A DNA stretch of 64,000 nucleotides from Sandaracinaceae bacterium (GCA_020633195.1 JACKEC010000015.1:248001-312000), one strand, 5' to 3'. Shown: positions 7,384 through 16,574, counted from the stretch's first letter. Made by a program: numbers and translations. The notes: generated by a model not told the origin, from the letters alone.

Positions 7384-10131
7384 TCACCTCGCGAGCGCGC
7401 GCAGATCCCGGATCAGCTCGCTGAACGCGACCGGCGAGAGCGCGTCGATCGGGACCTCGACCCCGGCGTCGAGCACCCGGACCTCGTGCAGCGTCTGGAG
7501 GTCGGAGGCGTGCACCATGCCCATCATCAGGCCCGGCCGGACCGTGAGGATCATGCGCCGACCCGGCCCCACCACGCGCTCCATCGTGTCGAACATCGCT
7601 CCGTCACCCACCGGGCCGCGGACCCAGCCCTGGTCTTCGAGCGCGGCCACGCGCTGCGGCGCCACGGGCTCGCGGCAGGCGTCCGCCAGGACGTCCGCGC
7701 GCGGGCCGTCGGCGGCCGTGGTGTGCTCGCGCGCGAGCTGCGCGAACGGCTGCATCAGCTCGTAGTCCGCGAGCACCTCGGACCAGCGCGCGATCGCGTC
7801 GGGGCCGAGGTCGACGGGGTGGGCGATCCCGACCGAGGCGTCGCCCGCGAACGGGCAAGGCTCCTCGTCGACGTCGGCCGGTGAGCGGTCGTCCTGGACG
7901 CGGAACGAGCGCGTGAGGCGGCCGCCCTCGTAGAGGCCGAAGACGAGGCGTCGCGCGACGTGCACGAGCAGCGGGTGGTCGACGACGTAGCGCTGGAGGT
8001 CGTGGCCGCTCCAGCGCCGCTCGGTGGCCATCGCCCGCTCGAGCCGCGTGAGCTGCGTCTTGGCGACCGTCCGGACGGCCTTCTTGAGCGCCTTGAAGCG
8101 CGCGTCGGCGGCGGGCGCGAGCTTGGGGTCGTCGCGCTTGCCGGGCTTGGGCAGCGCCTTGCGCGGCTCGCCGTTCTCGTCGAGCACGAAGGGCAAGAGC
8201 TCCTCGTCGAAGCCCACGCGGAACGAGCGCGGCCCGTAGTCGAGGACCATCGATCCGCTCGCGTCGAGGTCGAGCGTCGGCACGAGCCGGTCGGCGAGCT
8301 CCGCCTCTCCGAGCCCGCGCACCGCGGCGAGGCGCGTGAGCTTCTTCGCGGCGTTCTTGCGCAGCGAGCCCCGGCCCTTCTGCGCGAGCTCGTGCACGAG
8401 GACGAGCGCGACGTCGCTCTGCATCTCGGCGAGGACGTCGAGGCCGCGCTCGGCCCGCTTCGCCGCGCCCTGGCCGGGCCACACCTTCATCCGGGCGAGC
8501 AGGCGGTACGCCACCGAGTCGTCCCCGAGCCACGCGAGCTGGGTGAACGCCCACGACGCGTCGTTCGGCGCCCCCGCCTGGGTCCACGCCTCGAACAGCG
8601 CCCACGAGAACGCGATGACCGAGTCGCGCGTGCACGCGTCCGCGACCACGCGGATCCCGGCGTAAGGGGCGCCCGGCTTGCTGAACGCGAGCATCGAGCC
8701 GAACGCCTCGCTCGCCTCGGGCGGCAGCACGGCGCCGCCGTCGGTGACGAGCGCGGGCAGCGACGCCGCGTCCCAGAACGCCGGCATCTTCGGCAGCCGG
8801 CTCGGGACGGCGTCGAGCGGGCTGGCGTCGAGCACCGGCGCGATCGCGGCGGCGGCCGCCTCGCCGTAGCGCCCCGCGACCTCGGTCACCACCTCGCCGA
8901 GGCCCTCGCGGACGAGGAGCTCGAGCCCCTCGACCGCCGCCTTGCGGGCCTTCGCGTCGGCGCCGAGGGCGTCGGGCACGAGCCCGATCGCGGCCACCTC
9001 GGGGTGACGCAGGAACCAGGCGCGCGCGATCTCGCGGGAGGTCGTCTTGCCGAGCCCGGCGGCCAGCGGACGCGCGAGCGACGGCGCGCCGAGCGGGAGC
9101 GCGGCCTCGATCGCCCAGACCTGGCTCGCCCAGCGCTCGACGAGGGGCAGCGCCTCGGCCTCGAGCCGCGCGACGGTCGCGCGCAGGAGCGCCGGCTCGC
9201 TGCGCCTGGGGACCTGGGCCCAGCTCGCGGCGACCGCCGCCGCGACGGGGGTCGGGGCGTAGAGGAGGATGAACCCGAGGCGGTAGGGCTCCGCGCGGGT
9301 CTCGCTGACGAAGCGCTGCCAGCCGTCCTCGTCGAGCGCGGCCAGGTTCGGGGGGGCGACTTCGGGGCCGCGCCACCGCGCGCGCTCGTCGCCGCGCCAG
9401 TCCACGCGCGTCGGGACCTCGAGGCGAGTGAGGGCCAGCTTGGCCTTCGGCGCGGCGTTCTTGCGCTTCTGCGTCCACGGCGGCTCCCGGAGGATCGCCG
9501 GCCACGCGTCGCGCGGCGCGGTGGCGGTGCTGGACGCGTCGAGGATCGCCTCGACCGCGAGGCGCTCGGCGTCGGGGAGGGTGGGCGCGATCGAGCGGGC
9601 CGTCTCGCCGTGGCGCCGCACCGCCGACTGGAGCAGCGCCCGCGCTCGATCCGCCGGGGGGCCGCCCCCGAGGGAGCGCCGCGCGAGGATCCGCAGGGCT
9701 CGCTTCGGGAAGCGCTCGGTGGCGTCCTCCAGCGGTTGGGCATAGCAACGTTCGTTGCGGAGGACGGGGGTGCCCGCGTAGGCGCGGAGGCCGAGGGTGG
9801 ACTGCAGCGACCGGTCGAGCAGCGCTTCGAACGCGGCGTCCGAGGGGATCGCGCTCAGCGCCTCGCCGACGGCGCTCTGGGCCCCCGCGTCGAGGCCGCT
9901 CCCGAGCGGCGCGAGGTCGGCGAGCGGCACCACCGCCTCGACGCCCAGCTCCGCCGCGAGCGTGTAGGCGGCGAGGGCGGAGTCGCGGATCCAGTCCAGG
10001 TAGCCGCCCCCGAGGGCCTCGGGATCGTCGATCAGGAGCTCGGCCTGCTCGAGGGTGAGGCGGCCGCCCGCGCGACCGTCGAGGCGCGCGTGCCACGCCT
10101 CGGGCACGACCCAGCGATCTTCGTCGTCCAT
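7384..10131 (-). CDS. DUF4132 domain protein
   Basis: A 915-residue soluble protein with no signal peptide or membrane segment. The C-terminal 250 residues match the DUF4132 (MolR/YehI-like) pattern: ATERRWSGHDLQRYV, HPLLVHVARRLVFGLYE, then WSEVLADYELMQPF and a closing RDLRALAR. The N-terminal two-thirds is a run of helical pairs that may be HEAT- or ARM-like. The biochemical role of this family is not established. The ATG at 10131 was chosen because upstream reading is Arg-rich non-coding. It is divergent from a HEAT-like gene 63 nt away. Codons at 9745-9758 carry an AT-rich palindrome discussed in the findings. Confidence 0.88.
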   Translation of the reverse strand: MDDEDRWVVPEAWHARLDGRAGGRLTLEQAELLIDDPEALGGGYLDWIRDSALAAYTLAAELGVEAVVPLADLAPLGSGLDAGAQSAVGEALSAIPSDAAFEALLDRSLQSTLGLRAYAGTPVLRNERCYAQPLEDATERFPKRALRILARRSLGGGPPADRARALLQSAVRRHGETARSIAPTLPDAERLAVEAILDASSTATAPRDAWPAILREPPWTQKRKNAAPKAKLALTRLEVPTRVDWRGDERARWRGPEVAPPNLAALDEDGWQRFVSETRAEPYRLGFILLYAPTPVAAAVAASWAQVPRRSEPALLRATVARLEAEALPLVERWASQVWAIEAALPLGAPSLARPLAAGLGKTTSREIARAWFLRHPEVAAIGLVPDALGADAKARKAAVEGLELLVREGLGEVVTEVAGRYGEAAAAAIAPVLDASPLDAVPSRLPKMPAFWDAASLPALVTDGGAVLPPEASEAFGSMLAFSKPGAPYAGIRVVADACTRDSVIAFSWALFEAWTQAGAPNDASWAFTQLAWLGDDSVAYRLLARMKVWPGQGAAKRAERGLDVLAEMQSDVALVLVHELAQKGRGSLRKNAAKKLTRLAAVRGLGEAELADRLVPTLDLDASGSMVLDYGPRSFRVGFDEELLPFVLDENGEPRKALPKPGKRDDPKLAPAADARFKALKKAVRTVAKTQLTRLERAMATERRWSGHDLQRYVVDHPLLVHVARRLVFGLYEGGRLTRSFRVQDDRSPADVDEEPCPFAGDASVGIAHPVDLGPDAIARWSEVLADYELMQPFAQLAREHTTAADGPRADVLADACREPVAPQRVAALEDQGWVRGPVGDGAMFDTMERVVGPGRRMILTVRPGLMMGMVHASDLQTLHEVRVLDAGVEVPIDALSPVAFSELIRDLRALAR

Positions 10132-10180
10132 CGCGCGATACCTTACGTGGAACGCGGTCCGATGTTCCGTCCGCCGCGTG

Positions 10181-10186
10181 TACGCT
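10181..10186 (+). promoter_or_regulatory. -10-like box (TACGCT), 8 nt from the start
   Basis: TACGCT lies 8 nt before the ATG at 10195, in the divergent region with the DUF4132 gene. The predicted 5' leader is only about 2 nt. Confidence 0.4.
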
Positions 10187-10194
10187 GCCCTCCG

Positions 10195-11157
10195 ATGGCC
10201 CGACGGACGCTCGAGCAGACGCTGGCCCAGCTCGCCGCGGACACCGCGGAGCCGGCGTCCGAAGCGGCGCGGCGCGCGCTGCTCGAGGCGCTCCCGAAGA
10301 AGACGTCGTTCGTCGTCGCGCAGGCCGCGAACGTCATCCGCGACCACGCCCTCGACGGGTTCGGCGACGCGCTCGAGACCGCGTACGAGCACTTCGCGAT
10401 CGAGGGGGCCAAGCGCGATCCGGGCTGCCGCGCGAAGCTCGCGATCGTCGAGGCCCTCGACGCGACCGACCGGCCGTCGATCTCGCTGTTCGAGCGGGCC
10501 GCGCGCGTCGTGCAGCTCGAGCCGACGTGGGGGCCCCCGGAGGACACCGCGGCCCCCGTCCGGGCGCGGGCCGCGCTCGCGCTGGCGCGCGCGCCCTACA
10601 CCGACTTCGTCTTGATCGCGGGCGAGCTCCTCGCCGACCCCGCGCCGTCGGTGCGCCGCGCCGCGCTCCTCGGGCTCGGCACGCACGGGGACCGGGCCGG
10701 CGCGGGGCTGGCCCGCTACCACGTCGCGCTCGGGGACGACGATCCGCTCGTCACCGCGGAGGCCATGTCGACGCTCCTCGCGCTCGCGCCCGACGTCGGC
10801 ATCGGCGCGCTGTCCGCGTTCGTCGACGGCGAGGATCCGACGGCCCGCGAGCTGGCGCTGATCGCGCTCGGCGAGTCGCGCCGGCCCGCGGCGCTCGACG
10901 TGCTGCTCGCGCACCTCGAGGCGCGCGTGCTCTCGGAGGAGCGCGCGACGGTGATGACGGCGCTCGCGCTGCACCGGTCGGAGCCCGCGCTGCGGGTGCT
11001 CCTCGTGTGGGTCGGCGGTCGCGACGCGGACGCGGCGGCGGCGCTCGAGGCGCTCGCGATCCGGAGGCACGAGGGCGAGGTCGTCGAGCGCGCGCGCGAG
11101 GCCGCCGCGGAGGCCGGTCGGCTCGACGCGTTCCGCGAGGCGTTCCGGCTCGACTGA
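10195..11157 (+). CDS. HEAT-repeat-like protein
   Basis: A 320-residue, almost entirely helical, Ala-rich soluble protein. Helix pairs with HEAT-like spacing are visible, for example DPAPSVRRAALLGLGTHG and DPTARELALIALGESRRP. Such proteins are scaffolds or regulators of larger partners; no enzyme motif is present. It is transcribed divergently from the DUF4132 gene, which also has helical-repeat character, so the two may act together, though this is inference. TACGCT lies 8 nt before the start. Confidence 0.75.
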   Translation: MARRTLEQTLAQLAADTAEPASEAARRALLEALPKKTSFVVAQAANVIRDHALDGFGDALETAYEHFAIEGAKRDPGCRAKLAIVEALDATDRPSISLFERAARVVQLEPTWGPPEDTAAPVRARAALALARAPYTDFVLIAGELLADPAPSVRRAALLGLGTHGDRAGAGLARYHVALGDDDPLVTAEAMSTLLALAPDVGIGALSAFVDGEDPTARELALIALGESRRPAALDVLLAHLEARVLSEERATVMTALALHRSEPALRVLLVWVGGRDADAAAALEALAIRRHEGEVVERAREAAAEAGRLDAFREAFRLD

Positions 11158-11174
11158 TCGGCGAGCTCGCTTGC

Positions 11175-11180
11175 TACGCT
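11175..11180 (+). promoter_or_regulatory. -10-like box (TACGCT) of a leaderless promoter
   Basis: TACGCT lies exactly 6 nt before the GTG at 11187, only 17 nt after the previous gene's stop. This suggests an internal promoter giving a leaderless mRNA. Confidence 0.5.
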
Positions 11181-11186
11181 GCGCCC

Positions 11187-11720
11187 GTGTACCCGGCTGG
11201 GCACCTCGCGGTCGCCTACCTCGCGGGGCGGCGGCGCCGCGACGGCGACCGCCTGCGCGGGCTCGCCCCGACGCTCCTCGGCGCCCTCGTCCCCGACCTG
11301 ATCGACAAGTCGATCCAGCTCGTCGGGCTCTCCCCGTACGGCAGGACCTTCGGCCACAGCGTGTGGCTCTGGGCGTCCCTCACGGTCCTGTGGATGGTCG
11401 CGCGTCGGGCCCACGCGCGGCGCGCCTCGGCGCTCGGCTGGCTCGTCGTGGGCGGCGTGTCGCACCTCCTCGTCGACGTGGTCGACGACGTGGTCGAGGC
11501 CCTCCAGAGCAGCGGCCACGCCTTCTCGACCTGGGGCGGCTGGCCCTACACGAACCCCGACATGTTCGACTGGAGCGTCCCTCACCTGTTCGCGTCCCGG
11601 ACGGACTCCACGACCGTGCTCGAGGTGCTCACCCTCTTCGTCACCTGGGCCGTGATCGTGCGGGACGCGCGCTCGAGGGCGGCGGGCCGTTCGGCTTTCC
11701 TCGCGCGCGTTCTCGACTAG
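11187..11720 (+). CDS. YdjM/DUF457-type membrane metal-dependent hydrolase
   Basis: A 177-residue integral membrane protein with about four hydrophobic segments. It has the family's polar signatures: PAGHLAVAYL at the N-terminus, PDLIDK near residue 38, GHSVWLW near 58 and SHLLVDV near 95. These His/Asp residues form the presumed metal site of the LexA-regulated YdjM-like membrane-bound hydrolases, whose substrate is not settled. The GTG at 11187 is preceded at 6 nt by TACGCT. It follows the HEAT-like gene on the same strand. Confidence 0.8.
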   Translation: MYPAGHLAVAYLAGRRRRDGDRLRGLAPTLLGALVPDLIDKSIQLVGLSPYGRTFGHSVWLWASLTVLWMVARRAHARRASALGWLVVGGVSHLLVDVVDDVVEALQSSGHAFSTWGGWPYTNPDMFDWSVPHLFASRTDSTTVLEVLTLFVTWAVIVRDARSRAAGRSAFLARVLD

Positions 11721-11732
11721 CATCCGGCCACC

Positions 11733-12542
11733 ATGCGACTCGTCCTCCTCGCCGCGGCGCTCTGCGCGCTGATCCCCTCGGTGGTGCTGGCTCAAGACGC
11801 GGGCTGCCCGCCGGGCGAGGCGTGCGACGCGGACGCGGCGGGCGCGGTCCCCGTCGACGTCGAGGCCCAGGTCGACGTCCAAGTCGAGGCCGACGAGGCC
11901 GAGTGTTTCCCCGCGTGCCGCGCGGGGTTCCTGTGCAACGCGGGGCAGTGCGTCGAGGCATGCAACCCGCCTTGCGGGGCGGGGACGACCTGCTCCGCCG
12001 CCGCGACCTGCGAGCCCGACGCGCCCGCCGAGGCGGCCGACGGAGGCGCGGAGCGCGACGGCGGCTACGCGATCGGCGCTGGCGTCCTGGGCATCGTCAT
12101 GGCCGCGCTGACCGTGGGCCTCCACGTGGTGTCGGACGTCGGCGTCAACAACTACTGGGTCGACATCGGCCTCGGCTGGGGCGGCATCGGGCTGCCGTTC
12201 CTCACCGCGCCGATCATCGGCGGCGGCGCGCTCAGCGCGAGCGGCCCCGGCGTGACGGGGATCGTCCCGCTCCGCGTCGGCGCGTGGATCGCGTACGGGC
12301 TGTACGTGATCGGCGCGGTCGGCGGGGCCATCTACGCCGCCGATCACAGCGGCGCCGTGCCCGAGGAGCTGATGATCACCCTCGCCGTCGCGGGCGTGAC
12401 CACCGAGCTCGCGTTCGCTGTCGACGCCATCTACACCGGCGCGCAGGCCAACGAGCCCGTGGCGGCGGTGCCCGTCGCGTCGCTCGTCACCTCGCCGAAC
12501 GGCGTCACCGGCGCCATGCTCGGGGCCCTCGGCCGGTACTGA
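11733..12542 (+). CDS. Cys-rich exported membrane protein
   Basis: A 269-residue protein with an N-terminal signal peptide (cut near VVLAQD). A Cys-rich stretch follows, with repeated CxxGxxC-like spacing (CFPACRAGFLCNAGQC, CNPPCGAGTTC), then an acidic linker and about four membrane spans in the C-terminal 170 residues. The layout of Cys-rich motif, acidic linker and hydrophobic domain is typical of uncharacterised myxobacterial surface proteins. TAGCAT lies 9 nt before the ATG. Function is unknown. Confidence 0.75.
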   Translation: MRLVLLAAALCALIPSVVLAQDAGCPPGEACDADAAGAVPVDVEAQVDVQVEADEAECFPACRAGFLCNAGQCVEACNPPCGAGTTCSAAATCEPDAPAEAADGGAERDGGYAIGAGVLGIVMAALTVGLHVVSDVGVNNYWVDIGLGWGGIGLPFLTAPIIGGGALSASGPGVTGIVPLRVGAWIAYGLYVIGAVGGAIYAADHSGAVPEELMITLAVAGVTTELAFAVDAIYTGAQANEPVAAVPVASLVTSPNGVTGAMLGALGRY

Positions 12543-12563
12543 GCTGCGCTCCGGTCCTCGCGC

Positions 12564-13658
12564 GTGATCAAGTACATCGGCAGCAAGCGCCTCCTGCTCG
12601 AGCCCATCGTCGCCGCGGTGCGGGGCTTCGGGCCCGACGTGGGCTCCGCGCTCGACCTGTTCAGCGGCACCTCGCGCGTGGGTCGGGCGCTCAAGGCGAG
12701 CGGGCTCGCGGTCACCGCCAACGACCACCTCGCGTTCGCGGCGACGCTCGCCCGGACCTACGTCGCGGCCGACGCCCGCGAGTGGCTCGCGCCGGCCACC
12801 GCGCTGATCGCGGAGCTCGCCGCGACGCCGTCGCGCGACGAGGGCTGGTTCACGCCCATGTTCTGCCGCGACGCGCGCTACCTGCAGCCGCAGAACGGCT
12901 TGCGCGTCGAGGCGATCCGGGAGGCGATCCGCGAGCGCGACCTGCCGGAGCCGCTGCGCTCGATCGCGCTGACGTCGCTGATGGAGGCCGCCGATCGCGT
13001 CGACTCCACGACCGGCGTGCAGATGGCCTACCTGAAGGGCTGGGCCGCGCGGAGCTTCAACGACCTCGAGCTGCGGGTGCCCGCGCTGCTCGACGGCGAG
13101 GGCGCGGCCACGCAGCTCGAGGCCGCCGACGCGGCCGCCGCCGACGTCGACGTCGCTTACCTCGACCCGCCGTACAACCAGCACAGCTACCTCGGCAACT
13201 ACCACGTGTGGGAGACGCTCGTGCGCTGGGACGCGCCCGAGAGCTACGGCGTCGCGAACAAGCGCGTCGACTGCCGGACCTACAAGAACCCCTTCAACTC
13301 ACGGGTGCGCATCCACGATGCGTTCGCCGAGGTGGTGGCCCGCGTGAAGGCCCCCGAGCTCGTGGTCTCGTTCAGCGACGAGGGGTTCCTGTCGCGCGAG
13401 CAGCTCGAGGCCGCGCTCGGCGCCCGCGGTCACGTGCGCGTGGTCAGCTCGCGCTTCGATCGCTACGTCGGCGCCAAGATCGGGATCTACAACCCGAAGG
13501 GCGACAAGGTCGGCCGCGTGAGCCACCTGCAGAACCGGGAGATGATCTTCCTGGTCTCGCCCGACGCGGCCCGCGCGGACGCGGCCGCGGAGGCCTGCGC
13601 CGCGGCGCTCGCGCCGACCTCGCCCGAGGCGTCGACGGCGCCCCTCAACGAGGGTTGA
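12564..13658 (+). CDS. D12-class DNA N6-adenine methyltransferase
   Basis: A 364-residue enzyme that transfers a methyl group from S-adenosylmethionine to adenine N6 in DNA. The N-terminus MIKYIGSKRLLL is the D12-class hallmark. The SAM-binding motif FSGTSRVG is at about residues 33-40, and the catalytic DPPY is near residue 200 in AYLDPPYNQHSYLGNYH. The GTG at 12564 begins the conserved IKYIGSK. No restriction endonuclease or mismatch-repair gene lies nearby, so it appears to be solitary. The 3' end overlaps the convergent kinase gene by 14 nt. Confidence 0.9.
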   Translation: MIKYIGSKRLLLEPIVAAVRGFGPDVGSALDLFSGTSRVGRALKASGLAVTANDHLAFAATLARTYVAADAREWLAPATALIAELAATPSRDEGWFTPMFCRDARYLQPQNGLRVEAIREAIRERDLPEPLRSIALTSLMEAADRVDSTTGVQMAYLKGWAARSFNDLELRVPALLDGEGAATQLEAADAAAADVDVAYLDPPYNQHSYLGNYHVWETLVRWDAPESYGVANKRVDCRTYKNPFNSRVRIHDAFAEVVARVKAPELVVSFSDEGFLSREQLEAALGARGHVRVVSSRFDRYVGAKIGIYNPKGDKVGRVSHLQNREMIFLVSPDAARADAAAEACAAALAPTSPEASTAPLNEG

Positions 13659-15849
13659 CGGGCACGGGCGTGATGGGCCCCGTGTTCGTGTCGCCGGGCA
13701 AGACGATGTGCATCTGGAAGTCCATCCCGCGGTCGCGCACGCGCGCGCGCCGGCCGGGGAGATCGAAGCTCATCTCCGGGTCGCCGTCCTGGGCCGTCAT
13801 CCCCTGATCGACGGCCCCGACGAACTCGCCGTTCGCGCGGCGGCAGCGGTTGTACCCCGACGTGCCCGCGCCGTAGACGACGCGGCCGCCGCAGCGGATG
13901 TTGAAGCGGCAATTGAAGTTGCCGCTCCGCACCGCGCGGACCGCGATGGTGCACGCGCCGCCGTCGACGCGGCCCTCGTACACGCTCCCGGCGCGCTCCC
14001 GCGCCCGGCTCAAGAGCTGCGTCGCCTGCGAGAGCTGGGTGGGGCTCACCCCGCGCATGTAGGTGACGGCCTGCGCCGCGAGGTAGGCCGTAGCCGGGTC
14101 GTCGGCGAGGGTCTGGTTGGCGCGCGTGAGCCGCTGCGTCGCGAGCTGCGACGTGGCCTGCGAGACCTCCGCCCGCGTCCGGTAGCTGCTCGTCGGGGGC
14201 AGGGTGTCGAAGGTGATGAACGCGGTCGACGGGTCGCCCCGCTGGAGCGCCGAGACGCCGCTCTGGTAGGTCGTCTCCTCCTGCTGCATCGCGACCGCGC
14301 GCTCCCGGCAGGCGGTCGCGTCGGCGTCGCTCGGGCGGGCCCGCAGCGCGTCGTCGGCGTGCTGGAGCGCGAGGGCCGGGTTCTGCGCGCTGAGCGCGGT
14401 GTTGCACTCCGCGAGCTCCGTGTCGTAGCTCGGACCGGTGGTGCCGGTGCCCGCGTGGTGCTCGTCGGAGTCGTCGGGGTCGTCGCCGTCCTTCAGGGCC
14501 ACGAAGAGGATCACCGCGCCGATGGTGCCGAGCGCGAGGAGCGCCGCGGCGCCGAGCCCGAGGTAGAGCCCCGTGTTCTTCTTGGGGGGCGGCCCGAACG
14601 CGTAGGGCTGCGAGGGCGGCGCCATCCCGCCGCCGGGGTAGGAGGCGTAGCCCGGGCTCGTCGACATCCCGGGCGCCGACCCGTACGGCACGGGCGTCGG
14701 TGAGCCCATCGGCGCCGGCGTCGGCGCCCCGTAGGGTTGGGGCGTCCCGTACGGCGCCGGCGTCGCGGCCCCCATCGGCGGAGGGGTGTGCGGGCTCGGC
14801 GACCCGTACGGCTGCGGCGTGTGCGCGACCGGCGAGCCGTACCCGGGCGGCGGCGTGCCCCCGTGGAAGCCCGGCGAGGGCGTGGCTCCCGCGAAGCCCG
14901 CCGCCGACGGCAGCGCCGAGGCGTCGAGCGCCATCGTGCCCATCATCGCGGTGCCCGCGTAGTGCGCCGGCGAGAGCGCCACCTTGAGCCCCTCGAGGCA
15001 CTGGTGGGCGCTCGGGTAGCGCTCGCCCGGCTCGCGGGCGAGGCAGCGCCCGAACCACGTGTCGAACGCGGGGGTGAGCGCGACGTTCAGCCCGAGCTGG
15101 CGCACGCGGCTGCTCGGCGGGACGATCGCCTGCACGATCGCCTCGTTGATGAACTGGGGCAGCGTGCCTTCCTGGCCGGGCTGCGCGCTCATCCAGTAGG
15201 GCCGCCCCGCGAGCGCGTAGAAGGCCAGCAGGCCGAGCGCCCAGATGTCCGTCTGCGGGCCGATGCGCCCGTGCATCTGCGTCTGCTCCGGCGCCATCCA
15301 GAAGGGCGTTCCGATCGCCTGGCTGCCCGAGGCGGTCATCGCCTCCTGCGTGAGCTTGGCGATCCCGAAGTCGAGGATCTTGGCGACGAACGGGAGCCCG
15401 ACGCGGCGCGCGTGCGCGATGAAGAGGTTCTCGGGCTTGAGGTCGCGATGGACGATGCCCACCGCGTGCGCCGCCGCGAGGCCGTGGCACGTCTGCTCGA
15501 AGAGGCTGAGCACCTCGTTCGCGGGCAGGGCCCCGCGCGACGTGACCAGCTCGTCGAGGCTCTGCCCCTCGAGCAGCTCCATCGCGAGCCAGGGCTGCCG
15601 CGTGTTCTCGTCCACGCCCGCGCCGACGACCTCGACGATGTGCTCGCTCTGGATCTGCGACCCGACGCGCGCCTCGGTGACGAAGCGGTCCACGTAGAGC
15701 GGATTGTTCACGTAGGTCGGGTTCAGGACCTTGAGCGCGCGCTGGCGCCCCGTCGCGAGCTGCGTCGCGACGTAGACGGTTCCCATCCCGCCTTCTCCGA
15801 GGAGCCGCTCGACCCGGCATCCCCCGATCACCGTGCCCGGCTGAAGCAC
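13645..15849 (-). CDS. transmembrane Ser/Thr protein kinase
   Basis: A 734-residue Hanks-type kinase. The N-terminal kinase domain has the glycine loop LLGEGGMGTVY, a Lys in RALKVL, catalytic HRDLKPEN, DFGIAK and APEQ, so it should be active. A Pro/Gly/Tyr-rich linker with many PYG and TP steps follows (about residues 320-440), then one membrane segment (GLYLGLGAAALLALGTIGA). The external part of about 270 residues has helical pairs and a short Cys-containing C-terminal domain. It is probably a membrane sensor kinase. TAGGAT lies 7 nt before the GTG start. It is convergent with, and overlaps, the methyltransferase gene. Confidence 0.9.
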   Translation of the reverse strand: MLQPGTVIGGCRVERLLGEGGMGTVYVATQLATGRQRALKVLNPTYVNNPLYVDRFVTEARVGSQIQSEHIVEVVGAGVDENTRQPWLAMELLEGQSLDELVTSRGALPANEVLSLFEQTCHGLAAAHAVGIVHRDLKPENLFIAHARRVGLPFVAKILDFGIAKLTQEAMTASGSQAIGTPFWMAPEQTQMHGRIGPQTDIWALGLLAFYALAGRPYWMSAQPGQEGTLPQFINEAIVQAIVPPSSRVRQLGLNVALTPAFDTWFGRCLAREPGERYPSAHQCLEGLKVALSPAHYAGTAMMGTMALDASALPSAAGFAGATPSPGFHGGTPPPGYGSPVAHTPQPYGSPSPHTPPPMGAATPAPYGTPQPYGAPTPAPMGSPTPVPYGSAPGMSTSPGYASYPGGGMAPPSQPYAFGPPPKKNTGLYLGLGAAALLALGTIGAVILFVALKDGDDPDDSDEHHAGTGTTGPSYDTELAECNTALSAQNPALALQHADDALRARPSDADATACRERAVAMQQEETTYQSGVSALQRGDPSTAFITFDTLPPTSSYRTRAEVSQATSQLATQRLTRANQTLADDPATAYLAAQAVTYMRGVSPTQLSQATQLLSRARERAGSVYEGRVDGGACTIAVRAVRSGNFNCRFNIRCGGRVVYGAGTSGYNRCRRANGEFVGAVDQGMTAQDGDPEMSFDLPGRRARVRDRGMDFQMHIVLPGDTNTGPITPVPVNPR

Positions 15850-15856
15850 CGCGCGG

Positions 15857-15862
15857 ATCCTA
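15857..15862 (-). promoter_or_regulatory. -10-like box (TAGGAT), 7 nt from the start
   Basis: TAGGAT on the minus strand, 7 nt before the kinase GTG at 15849. Leaderless or near-leaderless transcript predicted. Confidence 0.4.
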
Positions 15863-15923
15863 GCAGCATCCGCTCAGGCGAGCGCCACCAGGATCGGTTG
15901 GCCTCCGTCGACGACGGACCGCT

Positions 15924-16574
15924 TCAAGAGAAGGCCCAGGCGCCCAGCGCGACGAGCCACGCGATGGCGATGGCGAGCGGAACGAGGGCGAGGAGGCGCG
16001 CGCGGCTCGTCGCGGGGATCCCCAGCACGCTCCCGAGCATGAACCCGAGGGTGGTCCCGGGGAGCGGCAGCAGGTTGTACGCGAGCATCTTGGCGCCGAG
16101 CGTGGGGCCCAGCGTGAGCGGGGGGAGGGCGGCCGCGGCCTCGACGAGGTGACGACCCGTCCCGAGCGGCGAGACCGCGCCGAGCAGGAGCTGGGGGACG
16201 CCGTGCGTGATCGCGAGCGCACCCTCGACGGGCCCGAGCCCGATCAGGGGCAGCAGCGCCATCCCGGTGAGGCCCGCGGCGGTGATCGCCACGCGCGTGA
16301 GCCGCGGCGCCTGGTCGTAGGCGCTGGGCGGCGGCGCGTCGGGGTCGCCGGCCGCCTCGTCCGGGTCCGGGGTGAACTGCGCGTAGCTCGCGAGCGGGAC
16401 GGCGCCGAGCGCGAGCGTCACCGAGCCCACCGACCGTTCGAAGACGCGCGGGCCCAGGCCGAGCTGGAGGCGGTGGACGGGGACGCCGAGCGCGCGGCTC
16501 GCTGCGGCCGTGGCCGCCAGGAACCCCAGCGAGACGAGGAGCTGCGCGACGAACCCGACGGCGACGAGGATCAC
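15924..16574 (-). CDS. site-2-protease-like membrane protein lacking HExxH
   Basis: A 216-residue membrane protein. Its N-terminal third follows the RseP/S2P (M50) pattern around the active site: a hydrophobic span, then GVPVHRLQLGLGPRVFE, then LALGAVPLASYAQF, the counterpart of the family's LxPLGGYVxF. Where HExxH should stand it reads AAASRALG, so no zinc ligands are present there. A further NLLPLPG near residue 177 recalls the second protease motif, NxxPxPxLD, without its Asp. It is probably a non-catalytic relative. The GTG start overlaps the asparaginase stop by 4 nt, so the two are translationally coupled. Confidence 0.75.
   Translation of the reverse strand: MILVAVGFVAQLLVSLGFLAATAAASRALGVPVHRLQLGLGPRVFERSVGSVTLALGAVPLASYAQFTPDPDEAAGDPDAPPPSAYDQAPRLTRVAITAAGLTGMALLPLIGLGPVEGALAITHGVPQLLLGAVSPLGTGRHLVEAAAALPPLTLGPTLGAKMLAYNLLPLPGTTLGFMLGSVLGIPATSRARLLALVPLAIAIAWLVALGAWAFS

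Noticed and set aside
7960..11157. A 1065-codon plus-strand frame across the DUF4132 gene
   Set aside because: Only the part from 10195 (HEAT-like protein) is real. The earlier part is antisense to DUF4132 and lacks protein-like composition.
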